A stretch of DNA of 8,180 nt from an uncultured Clostridia bacterium (GCA_945918315.1 CAMEIK010000044.1:1-8180), one strand, 5' to 3'; shown: positions 1 to 6,269, numbered from the stretch's first letter. Translations and numbers: made by a program. Notes: generated by a model not told the origin, from the sequence alone.

Positions 1-1073
1 CGGTTCAGGGCTTCCCCCTCAGGCGCCGGGATTCCCGCCTCATTCAGAGCGGCGGCGTCGCCGTCCTGTCCCGTCAGATCCAGCGCCGCGCACAGCAGGG
101 CCGCGGCATCCTCCGGTGCCATGCTCTCATCCGCCCCAAACACGTCCCCCTGAGGCATCCCCCGGGTCAGGCCGGCTCTTGCCGCGGCGGCAAGATAGGG
201 CTTCAGCCAGTCAGGCGCGTCCGCATATCCCGTATAGGACACTTCCTCCTCCACGGGAATGTTCAGAGTTTTTACCAGCATGGTAACAAACTCTCCCCGG
301 GTAACGGTTCTTTCCGGGCTGAAACAGGCGCTGCCTGCTACACTTTCTCCGATAAAGATTCCGGTATTTTTCATCCATTCCGCCGCGAAGCAGCAGCTTT
401 TCCCGGTGGTATCCGTGTATTTGCCGCTGTCGGTGGGCTTCAGAATCGTGATGGTTACGGTCGCCTCCCGTGAGTCCTTTCCAGCGGCATCCCTTGCCGT
501 ATAGGTGAAAGAATCAATGCCCACCTTATTCTTTTTCGGCGTGTAGGTGAAGCTTCCGTCCTCAGCGATGACCACGGTGCCCCGTTTGGGCTGCCGGACC
601 ACTGTAAAGGTCATGGGTTCCCCCTCCGGGTCCTTAACCTTCAGCTTCCCGGTGTTTTCAAGATTCTTGTAGGTCTCCAGAGCAGAGTCCTCCGCCACCG
701 GTGCTTTGTTTTCCTTTCCCCGGATTGCCAGGGTCAAGGTTGTTTCCGGTCCAACCTCTCCGCTGTAAATCGGTAGATACCCCACCTGGGCATCCGTGTC
801 CGTTTCCGTATCCGCCGGAGCAAAGGTCAGCTCCGCCAGACGGTCTGCGGACAGGGTGTCCCCGGGCCGGATTACCCGGCTTCCCAGCAGCACCTGACCT
901 GTTTTTTCCGGGACCTCCGTAATGCAGATGCCCTTGAGTTCCTTTTCCTCCAAAGAAAAGTCTTCCGGAGAAAAACAGTATTCGTCGCCGCTGCGTATCT
1001 CAGCCCCATTGGCACCCAGAGGAACCATCAGGCACAGCGCCAGGAAAAGCGGCAGCACACGTATTCTAAGCAT
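1..1073 (-). CDS. Secreted Ig/cadherin-like protein with S-layer homology (SLH) domains, C-terminus outside the window
   Basis: Reading the minus strand from the ATG at 1073-1071 gives 357 uninterrupted codons that run off the left edge, so the protein is partial at its C-terminus. Residues 1-24 form a signal peptide: a short basic start (MLRIR), a hydrophobic core and a small-residue cleavage region near ANGA. Residues about 30-120 resemble an Ig/cadherin-like repeat (RPGDTLSADRLAELTFAP). Residues about 122-212 are a clearer tandem cadherin-like domain, with NKAPVAED at its start and DGSFTYTP and DSFTYTARDAAG inside. Residues about 218-335 look like SLH domains, with FSPERTVTRGEFVTMLV at 251-267 as a good SLH core and a weaker second copy after it. 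SLH domains of this kind bind secondary cell-wall polymers, so the product is probably anchored on the cell surface; its specific role is unknown. AGGAGG lies 7 nt before the start. It follows the nucleoside operon in the same direction but a strong terminator separates them. Confidence 0.85.
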   Translation of the reverse strand, partial: MLRIRVLPLFLALCLMVPLGANGAEIRSGDEYCFSPEDFSLEEKELKGICITEVPEKTGQVLLGSRVIRPGDTLSADRLAELTFAPADTETDTDAQVGYLPIYSGEVGPETTLTLAIRGKENKAPVAEDSALETYKNLENTGKLKVKDPEGEPMTFTVVRQPKRGTVVIAEDGSFTYTPKKNKVGIDSFTYTARDAAGKDSREATVTITILKPTDSGKYTDTTGKSCCFAAEWMKNTGIFIGESVAGSACFSPERTVTRGEFVTMLVKTLNIPVEEEVSYTGYADAPDWLKPYLAAAARAGLTRGMPQGDVFGADESMAPEDAAALLCAALDLTGQDGDAAALNEAGIPAPEGEALN

Positions 1074-1078
1074 AGTAT

Positions 1079-1105
1079 TACCTCCTGAATTTGGGTTCGG
1101 AGGTA
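1079..1105 (-). promoter_or_regulatory. Hairpin sequestering the ribosome binding site of the SLH gene
   Basis: On the minus strand, TACCTCC followed by GAA (plus 1105-1096) can pair with TTC, a bulged A and GGAGGTA (plus 1089-1079), leaving a six-base loop CCCAAA. That is ten base pairs with one bulge. The 3' arm contains the whole Shine-Dalgarno sequence of the SLH-domain gene, whose ATG is at 1073. The pairing is directly visible; that it controls translation is inference. Confidence 0.5.
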
Positions 1106-1224
1106 TTGTTTGCCAGCTTTGGGAGGATTATTCATTTTCCGCCAAGTATTTCTTCACTTTCATTCTTTCCCCCGTTTGGAGAAAATGCCGCGGCAGGAAC
1201 AGAGCAGCCCCCCTTTCTCCCGTG

Positions 1225-1290
1225 AAAAAACTGTCATTGTGAAAACCCCCGGGGCCTTCCCGGGACGGCTCACAATGACAGTTTTCTTCT
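1225..1290 (-). terminator. Long palindromic rho-independent terminator after cdd, possibly bidirectional
   Basis: Bases 1227-1242 (AAAACTGTCATTGTGA) and 1270-1285 (TCACAATGACAGTTTT) are perfect 16-base inverted repeats. The 27-base interior holds a further CCCGGG/CCCGGG stem. On the minus strand the stem is followed by six T (plus 1230-1225), which fits a terminator closing the tdk-cdd operon 15 or more bases after the cdd stop. On the plus strand the stem is followed by TTTTCTTCTTTT, so it may also stop antisense transcription. The stem is longer than most terminators and may derive from a dispersed palindromic repeat. Confidence 0.85.
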
Positions 1291-1305
1291 TTTACGAAAC
1301 AGATA

Positions 1306-1713
1306 TTATTCCAGGTCCTTCCCGGAAAAGCCATCGGGCAGCAGCTGGGCCAGGGTCCGGGTTTCGTAGTACCCGTCGGGACCCACAAGATAAATGAGGA
1401 AATCATCCGCGCAGAATTCCCGCATCACCTGGCGGCAAACGCCGCAGGGCGCAGCGATTCCGGTGAGCACCCCATTCTTCCCGCCGCAGACCGCAATGGC
1501 GGTAAACTCCCGGTGCCCGTCATAGACCGCCTTGAAAAACGCGGTGCGCTCGGCACAGTTTGTAGGCGAAAAAGCCGCGTTTTCAATATTACAGCCGCAG
1601 TATACACTTCCATCCGCGCACAGCAGCGCCGCACCGACCTGAAAGCCGGAGTAAGGCACATAGGCATGGCCCATGGCCTCCACGGCCATAGCATTCAGTT
1701 CTTCCACTTTCAT
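1306..1713 (-). CDS. cdd: Cytidine deaminase
   Basis: The 135-residue product is a full-length small, homotetrameric-type cytidine deaminase. It converts cytidine and deoxycytidine to uridine and deoxyuridine with release of ammonia in the cytoplasm. The substrate-binding NIENAA lies at 42-47. The catalytic NCAERTA has C53 as zinc ligand and E55 as proton shuttle, and PCGVC at 89-93 supplies zinc ligands C90 and C93. The C-terminal LLPDGFSGKDL is typical of the family. The ATG at 1713 starts only 5 nt after the deoB stop, and its Shine-Dalgarno (AAGGGAG) lies within the last deoB codons, so it is very likely co-translated with deoB. It is the last gene of the operon, followed by a strong terminator. 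Its deoxyuridine product is a substrate for the thymidine kinase encoded by the first gene. Confidence 0.97.
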   Translation of the reverse strand: MKVEELNAMAVEAMGHAYVPYSGFQVGAALLCADGSVYCGCNIENAAFSPTNCAERTAFFKAVYDGHREFTAIAVCGGKNGVLTGIAAPCGVCRQVMREFCADDFLIYLVGPDGYYETRTLAQLLPDGFSGKDLE

Positions 1714-1718
1714 CGCGT

Positions 1719-2891
1719 CTACTCCCTTCTCAGCTCCGCCGCGAAGCTCATGCCCGGGGTTTCATAGGGCACACCCAGCAGGTCCGTCACCGTCGCCGCA
1801 ATGTCCGCGAAGGAGGTTCTGGTTCCCAGGTTCACAGGACGGATTCCCTTGCCGATCATCAGCAGGGGCACATATTCCCGGGTGTGGTCCGTCGTCGCGG
1901 TGTAGGCAGGGTCACAGCCGTGGTCCGCGGTGATCATCACCATATCCTCCTGCCCCAGAAGCGGGAGGAATTCCCCCAGCCAGGTATCAAACTCCGTCAA
2001 GGCTCCCGCATAGCCGTCCACATCCCGCCGATGGCCGAACTGCATATCAAAGTCCACCAGATTCACAAAGCACAGCCCACGGAAATCCTTTCTGGCATAG
2101 TCCATGGCATGGGCCATGCCGTCGGCATTGCTCTTATTGTACACATATTCCGTCATACCCCGGCCCGCGAAAATGTCGTGAATCTTGCCCACGGCAATGA
2201 CTTCCTGCCCGGCATCGGTAATGGCATCCAGCATGGTTTTCGCCGGAGGCTCCAGGGAGAAATCATGGCGGTTGGGTGTGCGGGTGAAGCCTTTCTCCAC
2301 AGAGCCCACATAGGGTCTGGCAATGACCCGGCCAACGCCGTGCTTGCCCTTGAGAATCGCCCTGGCTTTCCGGCAGGCATCGTAGAGCTCTTCCAGGGGG
2401 ATCAGGTCCTCATGGGCCGCCACCTGAAAAACCGAATCGGCAGAAGTATAGACGATCCACTTACCGGTCCTCAGCTGCTCCGCTCCGTAGTCCCGGATCA
2501 CGTCCGTACCGGAATAGGGCAGATTGCAGAGGACCCCCCGGCCGGTCTGGCGCTCAAATTCCTCCAGCACCTCCCGTGGAAAACCCTGGGGATAGGTCGG
2601 CAGCGGGTCGGAAGAGACAACCCCCGCGATCTCCCAGTGTCCGATGGTGGTATCCTTCCCCATGGAGGCCTCCTTCAGCCTGGCCACCGCTCCGGCAGGG
2701 CTGTCGGTGCCGGGAAGGTAATCCACGCCGTCCAGATTGCCCAGTCCGGCTTTCAGCATATTGGGCACGGAGAACCTGGGAGAGCCCGCGCAGGACCGGA
2801 GGGTATTCACCCCCACATCACCAAAGGCTTCGCTGTCCGGCATCTGGCCGATGCCGCAGGAATCCAGCACGATCAAAAAGATTCGTTTCAT
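1719..2891 (-). CDS. deoB: Phosphopentomutase
   Basis: This 390-residue protein matches the usual length of DeoB, a binuclear-manganese alkaline-phosphatase-superfamily mutase. It interconverts (deoxy)ribose-1-phosphate and (deoxy)ribose-5-phosphate, linking nucleoside phosphorylases to DeoC and the pentose phosphate pathway. The metal-binding aspartate is D10 in the N-terminal VLDSCGIGQMPD. GKDTTIGHWE at 78-87 carries the phosphorylatable threonine. The C-terminal metal cluster is seen in NLVDFDMQFGHRRD (D282, H287), TADHGCDP (D323, H324) and TTDHTREY (H336). The ATG at 2891 is chosen because AAAGGAG lies 6 nt before it and the protein then begins with the conserved MKRIFLIVLD. An in-frame GTG at 2933 would add 14 residues that are not family-like. 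It lies between deoD (107 nt upstream) and cdd (5 nt downstream). Confidence 0.97.
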   Translation of the reverse strand: MKRIFLIVLDSCGIGQMPDSEAFGDVGVNTLRSCAGSPRFSVPNMLKAGLGNLDGVDYLPGTDSPAGAVARLKEASMGKDTTIGHWEIAGVVSSDPLPTYPQGFPREVLEEFERQTGRGVLCNLPYSGTDVIRDYGAEQLRTGKWIVYTSADSVFQVAAHEDLIPLEELYDACRKARAILKGKHGVGRVIARPYVGSVEKGFTRTPNRHDFSLEPPAKTMLDAITDAGQEVIAVGKIHDIFAGRGMTEYVYNKSNADGMAHAMDYARKDFRGLCFVNLVDFDMQFGHRRDVDGYAGALTEFDTWLGEFLPLLGQEDMVMITADHGCDPAYTATTDHTREYVPLLMIGKGIRPVNLGTRTSFADIAATVTDLLGVPYETPGMSFAAELRRE

Positions 2892-2989
2892 ATTGCGCTC
2901 CTTTAAAAATTGTTCCATTTTCTTCCACAGCACGCAGCATTATCCGCTTCTCAAACGTATCTATATCAGAAACGAAACAGTCTCCTTCC

Positions 2990-3007
2990 GACAGGGAGTT
3001 ACCTGTC
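2990..3007 (-). other. Small hairpin around the deoD stop codon
   Basis: GACAGG and CCTGTC form a perfect six-base inverted repeat with a six-base loop that contains the deoD TAA (2999-3001). No T-tract follows on the minus strand, so it is not a good terminator. It opens the only sizeable gap (107 nt, 2892-2998) inside an otherwise tightly packed operon. I see no convincing internal promoter in that gap. Confidence 0.35.
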
Positions 3008-3745
3008 CTCCATGGCCACGGCTACATCCAGGGCAACCTTCATCATGGTGGTAAAGGATTCCTGCCGCTGCTGGGAGGTCGTCTCCTCACCGGTGAGAAT
3101 ATGGTCGGAAATGGTGCAGATGCACAGGCCCCGCTTGCCGTACCGGGCAGCGTTCATATACAGGGCGGCAGCCTCCATTTCCAGAGCCATGACCCCCATC
3201 TTCTTCAGGCCGTAGACGCTGTCCAGTCCCTCGGGGACACCCACATGGTCACCGTAGAAGGTATCGGAGGAATTGACGTTGCCCACATGGTACCTGGCAC
3301 CGTTGGCTTCTGCCGCCTTCACGGCTTCGGTCAGCAGCTCCCAGGAAGCAATGGGCGCAAAGGTGCCGGGCAGATGGAACTGGGAGGCCCAGTTGGAATC
3401 CGTACAGGCGCCCTGGGCAATCACCAGGTCATACAGATGGATATGCTCCTGAATGGCGCCGGCAGATCCCACCCGGATAATGTTCTCCACACCGTAGCCG
3501 TTAAACAGCTCATGGGTGTAGATGCCAATGGCGGGCATACCCATACCGGAGGCCATAACGGACACCCGGACGCCCTTGTAGGTACCGGTATAGCCCTGAA
3601 CGCCCCGGACATTATTGACAAGCACCGGGTTTTCCAGGAAGTTCTCCGCGATAAACTTGGAACGCAGGGGGTCGCCGGGCATCAGAACCGTCTTGCCGAA
3701 GTCACCGGGGGCGGCAGAGATATGGGGAGTCGGGGTTGTAAGCAT
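2999..3745 (-). CDS. deoD: Purine nucleoside phosphorylase, DeoD (hexameric, PNP-I) type
   Basis: The 248-residue product is a hexameric-class purine nucleoside phosphorylase, which splits purine (deoxy)nucleosides with phosphate into free base and (deoxy)ribose-1-phosphate. Visible active-site elements are TPHIS (H8), the phosphate-binding MPGDPLRSK (R28), NNVRGVQGYTGTYKG (R47), RVGSAGA (R91, S94), ALEMEAAALY (E189, M190, E191, contacting the sugar) and TISDHIL (D214, general acid) with a downstream R227. Spacing of these residues parallels E. coli DeoD. This type usually accepts adenosine as well as inosine and guanosine. The ATG at 3745 is preferred because AGGAGG lies 7 nt upstream; an in-frame TTG at 3787 would extend into deoC. 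The gene starts 13 nt after the deoC stop, with its Shine-Dalgarno directly after that stop codon, suggesting coupled translation. Confidence 0.96.
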   Translation of the reverse strand: MLTTPTPHISAAPGDFGKTVLMPGDPLRSKFIAENFLENPVLVNNVRGVQGYTGTYKGVRVSVMASGMGMPAIGIYTHELFNGYGVENIIRVGSAGAIQEHIHLYDLVIAQGACTDSNWASQFHLPGTFAPIASWELLTEAVKAAEANGARYHVGNVNSSDTFYGDHVGVPEGLDSVYGLKKMGVMALEMEAAALYMNAARYGKRGLCICTISDHILTGEETTSQQRQESFTTMMKVALDVAVAMEDR

Positions 3746-3758
3746 TGTGTTTCCTCCT

Positions 3759-4412
3759 TTATTCCATTGCTTTCGCAAGCTTGACAATCCGGGAGGTTCC
3801 CAGGCGGGAGGCTCCCAGTTCGATGAATTTTTCCGCGTCCTCCAGGCTGGAAATTCCGCCGGCGGCCTTGATCTTCACATGGGGGGCAACATGGGCCGCA
3901 AACAGCTCCACATCATGGAAGGTGGCGCCGGCCTTGGAAAAGCCGGTGGAGGTCTTGATATACTCCGCCCCGGAATCGGACACCACCTTGCACATGGCGA
4001 TCTTTTCCTCGTCGGAAAGCAGGCAGGTTTCAATAATGACCTTCAGGAGCTTTCCCTTACAGGCCGCCTTAATGGCCGTGATTTCCTCCCGGACAGCATC
4101 GAAATTGCCCTCCTTCACCCAGCCCAGGTTGATGACCATATCCACCTCGTCGGCGCCGTTGTCCACAGCGTCGGAAGCCATAAAGCACTTGGCTTTCGTG
4201 GTATCGTAGCCATTGGGAAAGCCGATAACCGTGCAGATCGCAAGCTTATCCCCCACGTAGTCCTTCGCCTGCTTTACAAAGGATGCCGGGATGCACACGG
4301 AAGCCGTATGATACTTCATGCCGTCGTCGCAGATGGCCCGGATTTCCTCCCAGGTAGCCGTCTGGCTCAGCAGGGTATGGTCGCATTTGGAAAGAATTTC
4401 TTTCAGATCCAT
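3759..4412 (-). CDS. deoC: Deoxyribose-phosphate aldolase
   Basis: The 217-residue class I aldolase cleaves 2-deoxyribose-5-phosphate to acetaldehyde and glyceraldehyde-3-phosphate, feeding nucleoside sugar into glycolysis. Using the start at 4412, the Schiff-base lysine is K153 in YIKTSTGF, the assisting lysine is K182 in VKIKAAGGI, and the catalytic aspartate is D91 in DEVDMVIN. The N-terminal [15 protein letters not shown] and [10 protein letters not shown] are typical of clostridial DeoC. The start is uncertain by three codons. An upstream ATG at 4421 overlaps the tdk stop (ATGA) but sits 1 nt from AAGGAG, whereas the ATG at 4412 is 10 nt from it. I chose 4412. It is the second gene of the operon and accepts the product of the downstream-encoded phosphopentomutase. 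Confidence 0.96.
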   Translation of the reverse strand: MDLKEILSKCDHTLLSQTATWEEIRAICDDGMKYHTASVCIPASFVKQAKDYVGDKLAICTVIGFPNGYDTTKAKCFMASDAVDNGADEVDMVINLGWVKEGNFDAVREEITAIKAACKGKLLKVIIETCLLSDEEKIAMCKVVSDSGAEYIKTSTGFSKAGATFHDVELFAAHVAPHVKIKAAGGISSLEDAEKFIELGASRLGTSRIVKLAKAME

Positions 4413-4417
4413 AGTGT

Positions 4418-5041
4418 TCATTCTCCTTGCTTTGTTTTATTCTGACCGTGGAGCCGGATGACCCGGTTCTCACGGATGCCGCGGGTATAGCATTTGTGGC
4501 ACATGGCAATATAGCTGTCATTGCCTCCCAGAACCACCTGAGCGCCCTCGGTGACAATGTGGCCGTTCCCGTCAATCCGGGCGTTGACCGTTGCCTTTGC
4601 CCCGCAGTCGCAGATGGTCTTGATTTCCAGAATGCTGTCCGCCACCTCCATAAGCCGGCGGCTGCCGGGGAACAGCTTGGTCTGGAAGTCCGTGCGCAGG
4701 CCGAAGCACATGACCGGCAGGTTGTAGGCATCCACAATCTCCCGCAGCTGGTCAATCTGCCGGCTGGTGAAGAACTGGCATTCGTCCACAATAATCACAT
4801 CCACCTGGCCCAGCTTCTCCGTCTCAAACCGGCGGAAAATATCCATTTCCGGTGAGATGATTTCCGCCGAGGCTTCCAGTCCGATACGGCTGCGCAGAAT
4901 CCGTACCCCGTCCCGGGCATCGGCGCTGGGCTTCAGAAGCCAGACATTCAGGTCGTTTTCCTCGTAATTATACTTGGTAATCAGCGCCTGCGCCGTTTTG
5001 CTGGAACCCATGGCGCCATATTTGAAATATAGTTTTGCCAC
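4418..5041 (-). CDS. tdk: Thymidine kinase (TK1-like, type II)
   Basis: The 207-residue product is a TK1-type thymidine kinase, phosphorylating thymidine and deoxyuridine to the monophosphates with ATP. The N-terminal P-loop is YGAMGSSKT (8-16), with K15 as phosphate-binding lysine. VDECQF (85-90) carries the Walker B aspartate D86 and catalytic E87. Two cysteine pairs, C144/C146 and C181/C184, would form the structural zinc site before the C-terminal nucleoside-binding lasso region ([14 protein letters not shown]). The P-loop has serine (S14) where the classical motif has glycine. Translation starts at a GTG (5041-5039) 9 nt after GGAGGG. No other start fits, and MAKLYFKYG is family-like. 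It is the first gene of the salvage operon, about 20 nt from the predicted transcription start. Confidence 0.96.
   Translation of the reverse strand: MAKLYFKYGAMGSSKTAQALITKYNYEENDLNVWLLKPSADARDGVRILRSRIGLEASAEIISPEMDIFRRFETEKLGQVDVIIVDECQFFTSRQIDQLREIVDAYNLPVMCFGLRTDFQTKLFPGSRRLMEVADSILEIKTICDCGAKATVNARIDGNGHIVTEGAQVVLGGNDSYIAMCHKCYTRGIRENRVIRLHGQNKTKQGE
4423..4428 (-). promoter_or_regulatory. Ribosome binding site deciding the deoC start
   Basis: AAGGAG on the minus strand is the only Shine-Dalgarno candidate here. It is 1 nt from the ATG at 4421 and 10 nt from the in-frame ATG at 4412, so normal spacing favours the shorter protein. The longer form keeps a four-base ATGA overlap with tdk and cannot be excluded. 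Confidence 0.6.
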
Positions 5042-5067
5042 TTTCTCTATCCCTCCGTTCTCCCCTC

Positions 5068-5096
5068 ATTATACAGAAAGCGGAGGAAATTTGCAA
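5068..5096 (-). promoter_or_regulatory. Sigma-A-type promoter of the tdk-deoC-deoD-deoB-cdd operon
   Basis: On the minus strand, TTGCAA (plus 5096-5091), a 17-base spacer and a perfect TATAAT (plus 5073-5068) form a near-consensus housekeeping promoter. Transcription would start near 5061, leaving a 5' leader of roughly 20 bases ahead of the tdk GTG. No obvious operator overlaps it. Confidence 0.85.
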
Positions 5097-5154
5097 CCCT
5101 TTTTCAGCAAACCGCACAACCCAATCCCATCTGCCCTTTGGGCCCAGGGAGGCC

Positions 5155-5183
5155 TTGCAAAAACGTAGCGTTTCTGCTATACT
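5155..5183 (+). promoter_or_regulatory. Sigma-A-type promoter of the DUF4349-DUF362-punA operon
   Basis: TTGCAA (5155-5160), a 17-base spacer and TATACT (5178-5183), with TGC directly before the -10 (extended -10), fit a housekeeping promoter reading right. Start of transcription would be near 5190, about 80 nt before the first gene. The -35 hexamer is the same as that of the divergent operon promoter; the two -35 boxes are 58 nt apart. Confidence 0.8.
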
Positions 5184-5200
5184 GACCATATGTATAGCAG
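5174..5200. promoter_or_regulatory. Operator-like perfect dyad over the -10 and transcription start
   Basis: CTGCTATAC (5174-5182) and GTATAGCAG (5192-5200) are perfect nine-base inverted repeats separated by nine bases. The left arm contains most of the extended -10 element, and the dyad covers the predicted start site. This is the usual placement of a repressor operator. No regulator gene lies in the window and I do not recognise the motif as belonging to a named family. An RNA hairpin role is less likely because the left arm would mostly precede the transcript. Confidence 0.55.
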
Positions 5201-5216
5201 TGACAAATATCAGGAA

Positions 5217-5249
5217 CCCTTTCCCATCCTCTCCCCGGATTGGAAAGGG
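5217..5249 (+). promoter_or_regulatory. Leader hairpin in the 5' UTR of the DUF4349 operon
   Basis: CCCTTTCC (5217-5224) pairs perfectly with GGAAAGGG (5242-5249). After one mismatch, ATCC (5226-5229) pairs with GGAT (5237-5240) around a seven-base loop TCTCCCC. It lies between the predicted transcription start and the ribosome binding site (TGGAGG, 5257-5262). No T-tract follows, so it is not a standard terminator; mRNA stabilisation or a binding site are possibilities. Confidence 0.5.
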
Positions 5250-5270
5250 AACAAAATGGAGGTATGAAAA

Positions 5271-6254
5271 ATGTCTGTACGAAAATCCGTTACTGTCCTT
5301 CTCCTGACTGCGCTGCTGCTGTCTGTTCTTTCCGGCTGCGGGAGCAAAAGCTACGCCTCAGACACGGCCAACAGGAACTACCAATCCCCAGCCGCCTGCG
5401 AAACCATGGCGGCATCGGAAGATTTTGCCATGTCCGTTGCCGATGCGGAAACCGGCTCCGGAGAGGAAAGCATTGCCGAAGCTCTCCCGGAGAACCGGAA
5501 ATGGGTCATTACCATGAACATCGATACGGAAACCGAAGATCTGGACGGAGCCCTTGACTCCCTGAACAGGCAGATCGCTGTCCTCGGCGGCTATATCCAG
5601 GAGCAGAACATCCGCAACGGAAGCGCCTATTCCAGTCTCCGTTACCGCAGTGCCCGCATGACGGTCCGTATTCCGGCAGAGCAGCTGGACAGCTTTACCA
5701 CCAGCCTGACAGATTTTTCCAATGTGGTATCTTCCAGCCGCTCGGCAGAGGATATTACCCTTTCCTATGTGGACACCGAAACCCGGATCACCGCCCTGGA
5801 GACGGAGCGGGACCGGCTTCTGGCGCTGATAGAGCAGGCGGAAACCATGTCCGACCTGCTGGAAATTGAGAGCCGTCTCACCGATGTGAACTATGAGCTG
5901 GAGCGCTATGGTTCCCGCCTGCGGACCATGGACAATCAGGTCAGCTATGCCACCGTCTACCTCTCCATTCAGGAAGTGAAGGAGTACACCCCCGTACAGG
6001 AGCAGACTCTCTGGGAGCGGATTTCCTCCGGCTTCCTCTCCAGTCTGAAGGGGCTTGGAAACGGCACTGTCAATTTCATTGCCTGGATCATTATTATGCT
6101 GCCCTACCTTGTGGTTTTCGGTCTGATCGGATGGGGTGCCGCAGCGCTCATTCGCCGGTGGCGCAGAGGAAGAACGGCAAAGAGGGCAGAAAAAGCTGCC
6201 AAACGGGCAGGCACTACACCGTCTGAATCTCCCGAAAAGGAGAGCAATTCATAA
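5271..6254 (+). CDS. DUF4349 domain lipoprotein with C-terminal membrane helix
   Basis: The 327-residue protein begins with a lipoprotein signal: basic MSVRK, a hydrophobic stretch and the lipobox LSGC with C23 as the lipidated cysteine. Residues about 25-75 are low-complexity and Ser/Ala/Glu-rich. The DUF4349 domain spans about 76-295. It includes a beta-rich part (WVITMNIDTETEDLDGALD, and MTVRIPAEQLDSF at 130-142), a predicted coiled coil about 165-222 (TETRITALETERDRL, LLEIESRLTDVNYELE) and a hydrophobic helix about 267-294. A strongly basic tail (RRWRRGRTAKR) follows, probably cytoplasmic. It is thus expected to be tethered to the membrane at both ends with the coiled coil outside. The family function is unknown. 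The ATG at 5271 is 8 nt after TGGAGG; an out-of-frame ATG at 5264 lacks spacing and leads elsewhere. It is the first gene of the plus-strand operon. Confidence 0.9.
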   Translation: MSVRKSVTVLLLTALLLSVLSGCGSKSYASDTANRNYQSPAACETMAASEDFAMSVADAETGSGEESIAEALPENRKWVITMNIDTETEDLDGALDSLNRQIAVLGGYIQEQNIRNGSAYSSLRYRSARMTVRIPAEQLDSFTTSLTDFSNVVSSSRSAEDITLSYVDTETRITALETERDRLLALIEQAETMSDLLEIESRLTDVNYELERYGSRLRTMDNQVSYATVYLSIQEVKEYTPVQEQTLWERISSGFLSSLKGLGNGTVNFIAWIIIMLPYLVVFGLIGWGAAALIRRWRRGRTAKRAEKAAKRAGTTPSESPEKESNS

Positions 6255-6269
6255 AGGAGGCATTCATGT

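Noticed and set aside
1128..1163. Eleven-codon minus-strand frame (MKVKKYLAENE) in the leader region of the SLH gene, possible leader peptide
   Set aside because: The upstream purine run is only a weak ribosome binding site, there is no run of regulatory codons, and no terminator/antiterminator pair follows. Chance is likely.
1884..2906. Open reading frame of 340 codons on the plus strand opposite deoB
   Set aside because: DeoB on the other strand has full catalytic motifs, and the plus-strand product shows no family features or proper ribosome binding site.
2892..2998. Possible internal promoter between deoD and deoB (GATAAT-like hexamer on the minus strand)
   Set aside because: No acceptable -35 hexamer lies 16-18 bases upstream of it.
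2576..4445. Long plus-strand frames opposite deoB, deoD and deoC
   Set aside because: They cross gene boundaries of the real operon and encode low-complexity Gly/His-rich shadows of the opposite strand.
5133..5143. GCCC-TTT-GGGC palindrome between the divergent promoters
   Set aside because: Only four pairs with a three-base loop; too short to support a terminator or operator.
5192..5206. TTGTCA and TATACA hexamers on the minus strand as a second promoter for tdk
   Set aside because: Their spacing is only four bases, other -10 matches at proper spacing are poor, and a near-perfect promoter exists closer to tdk.
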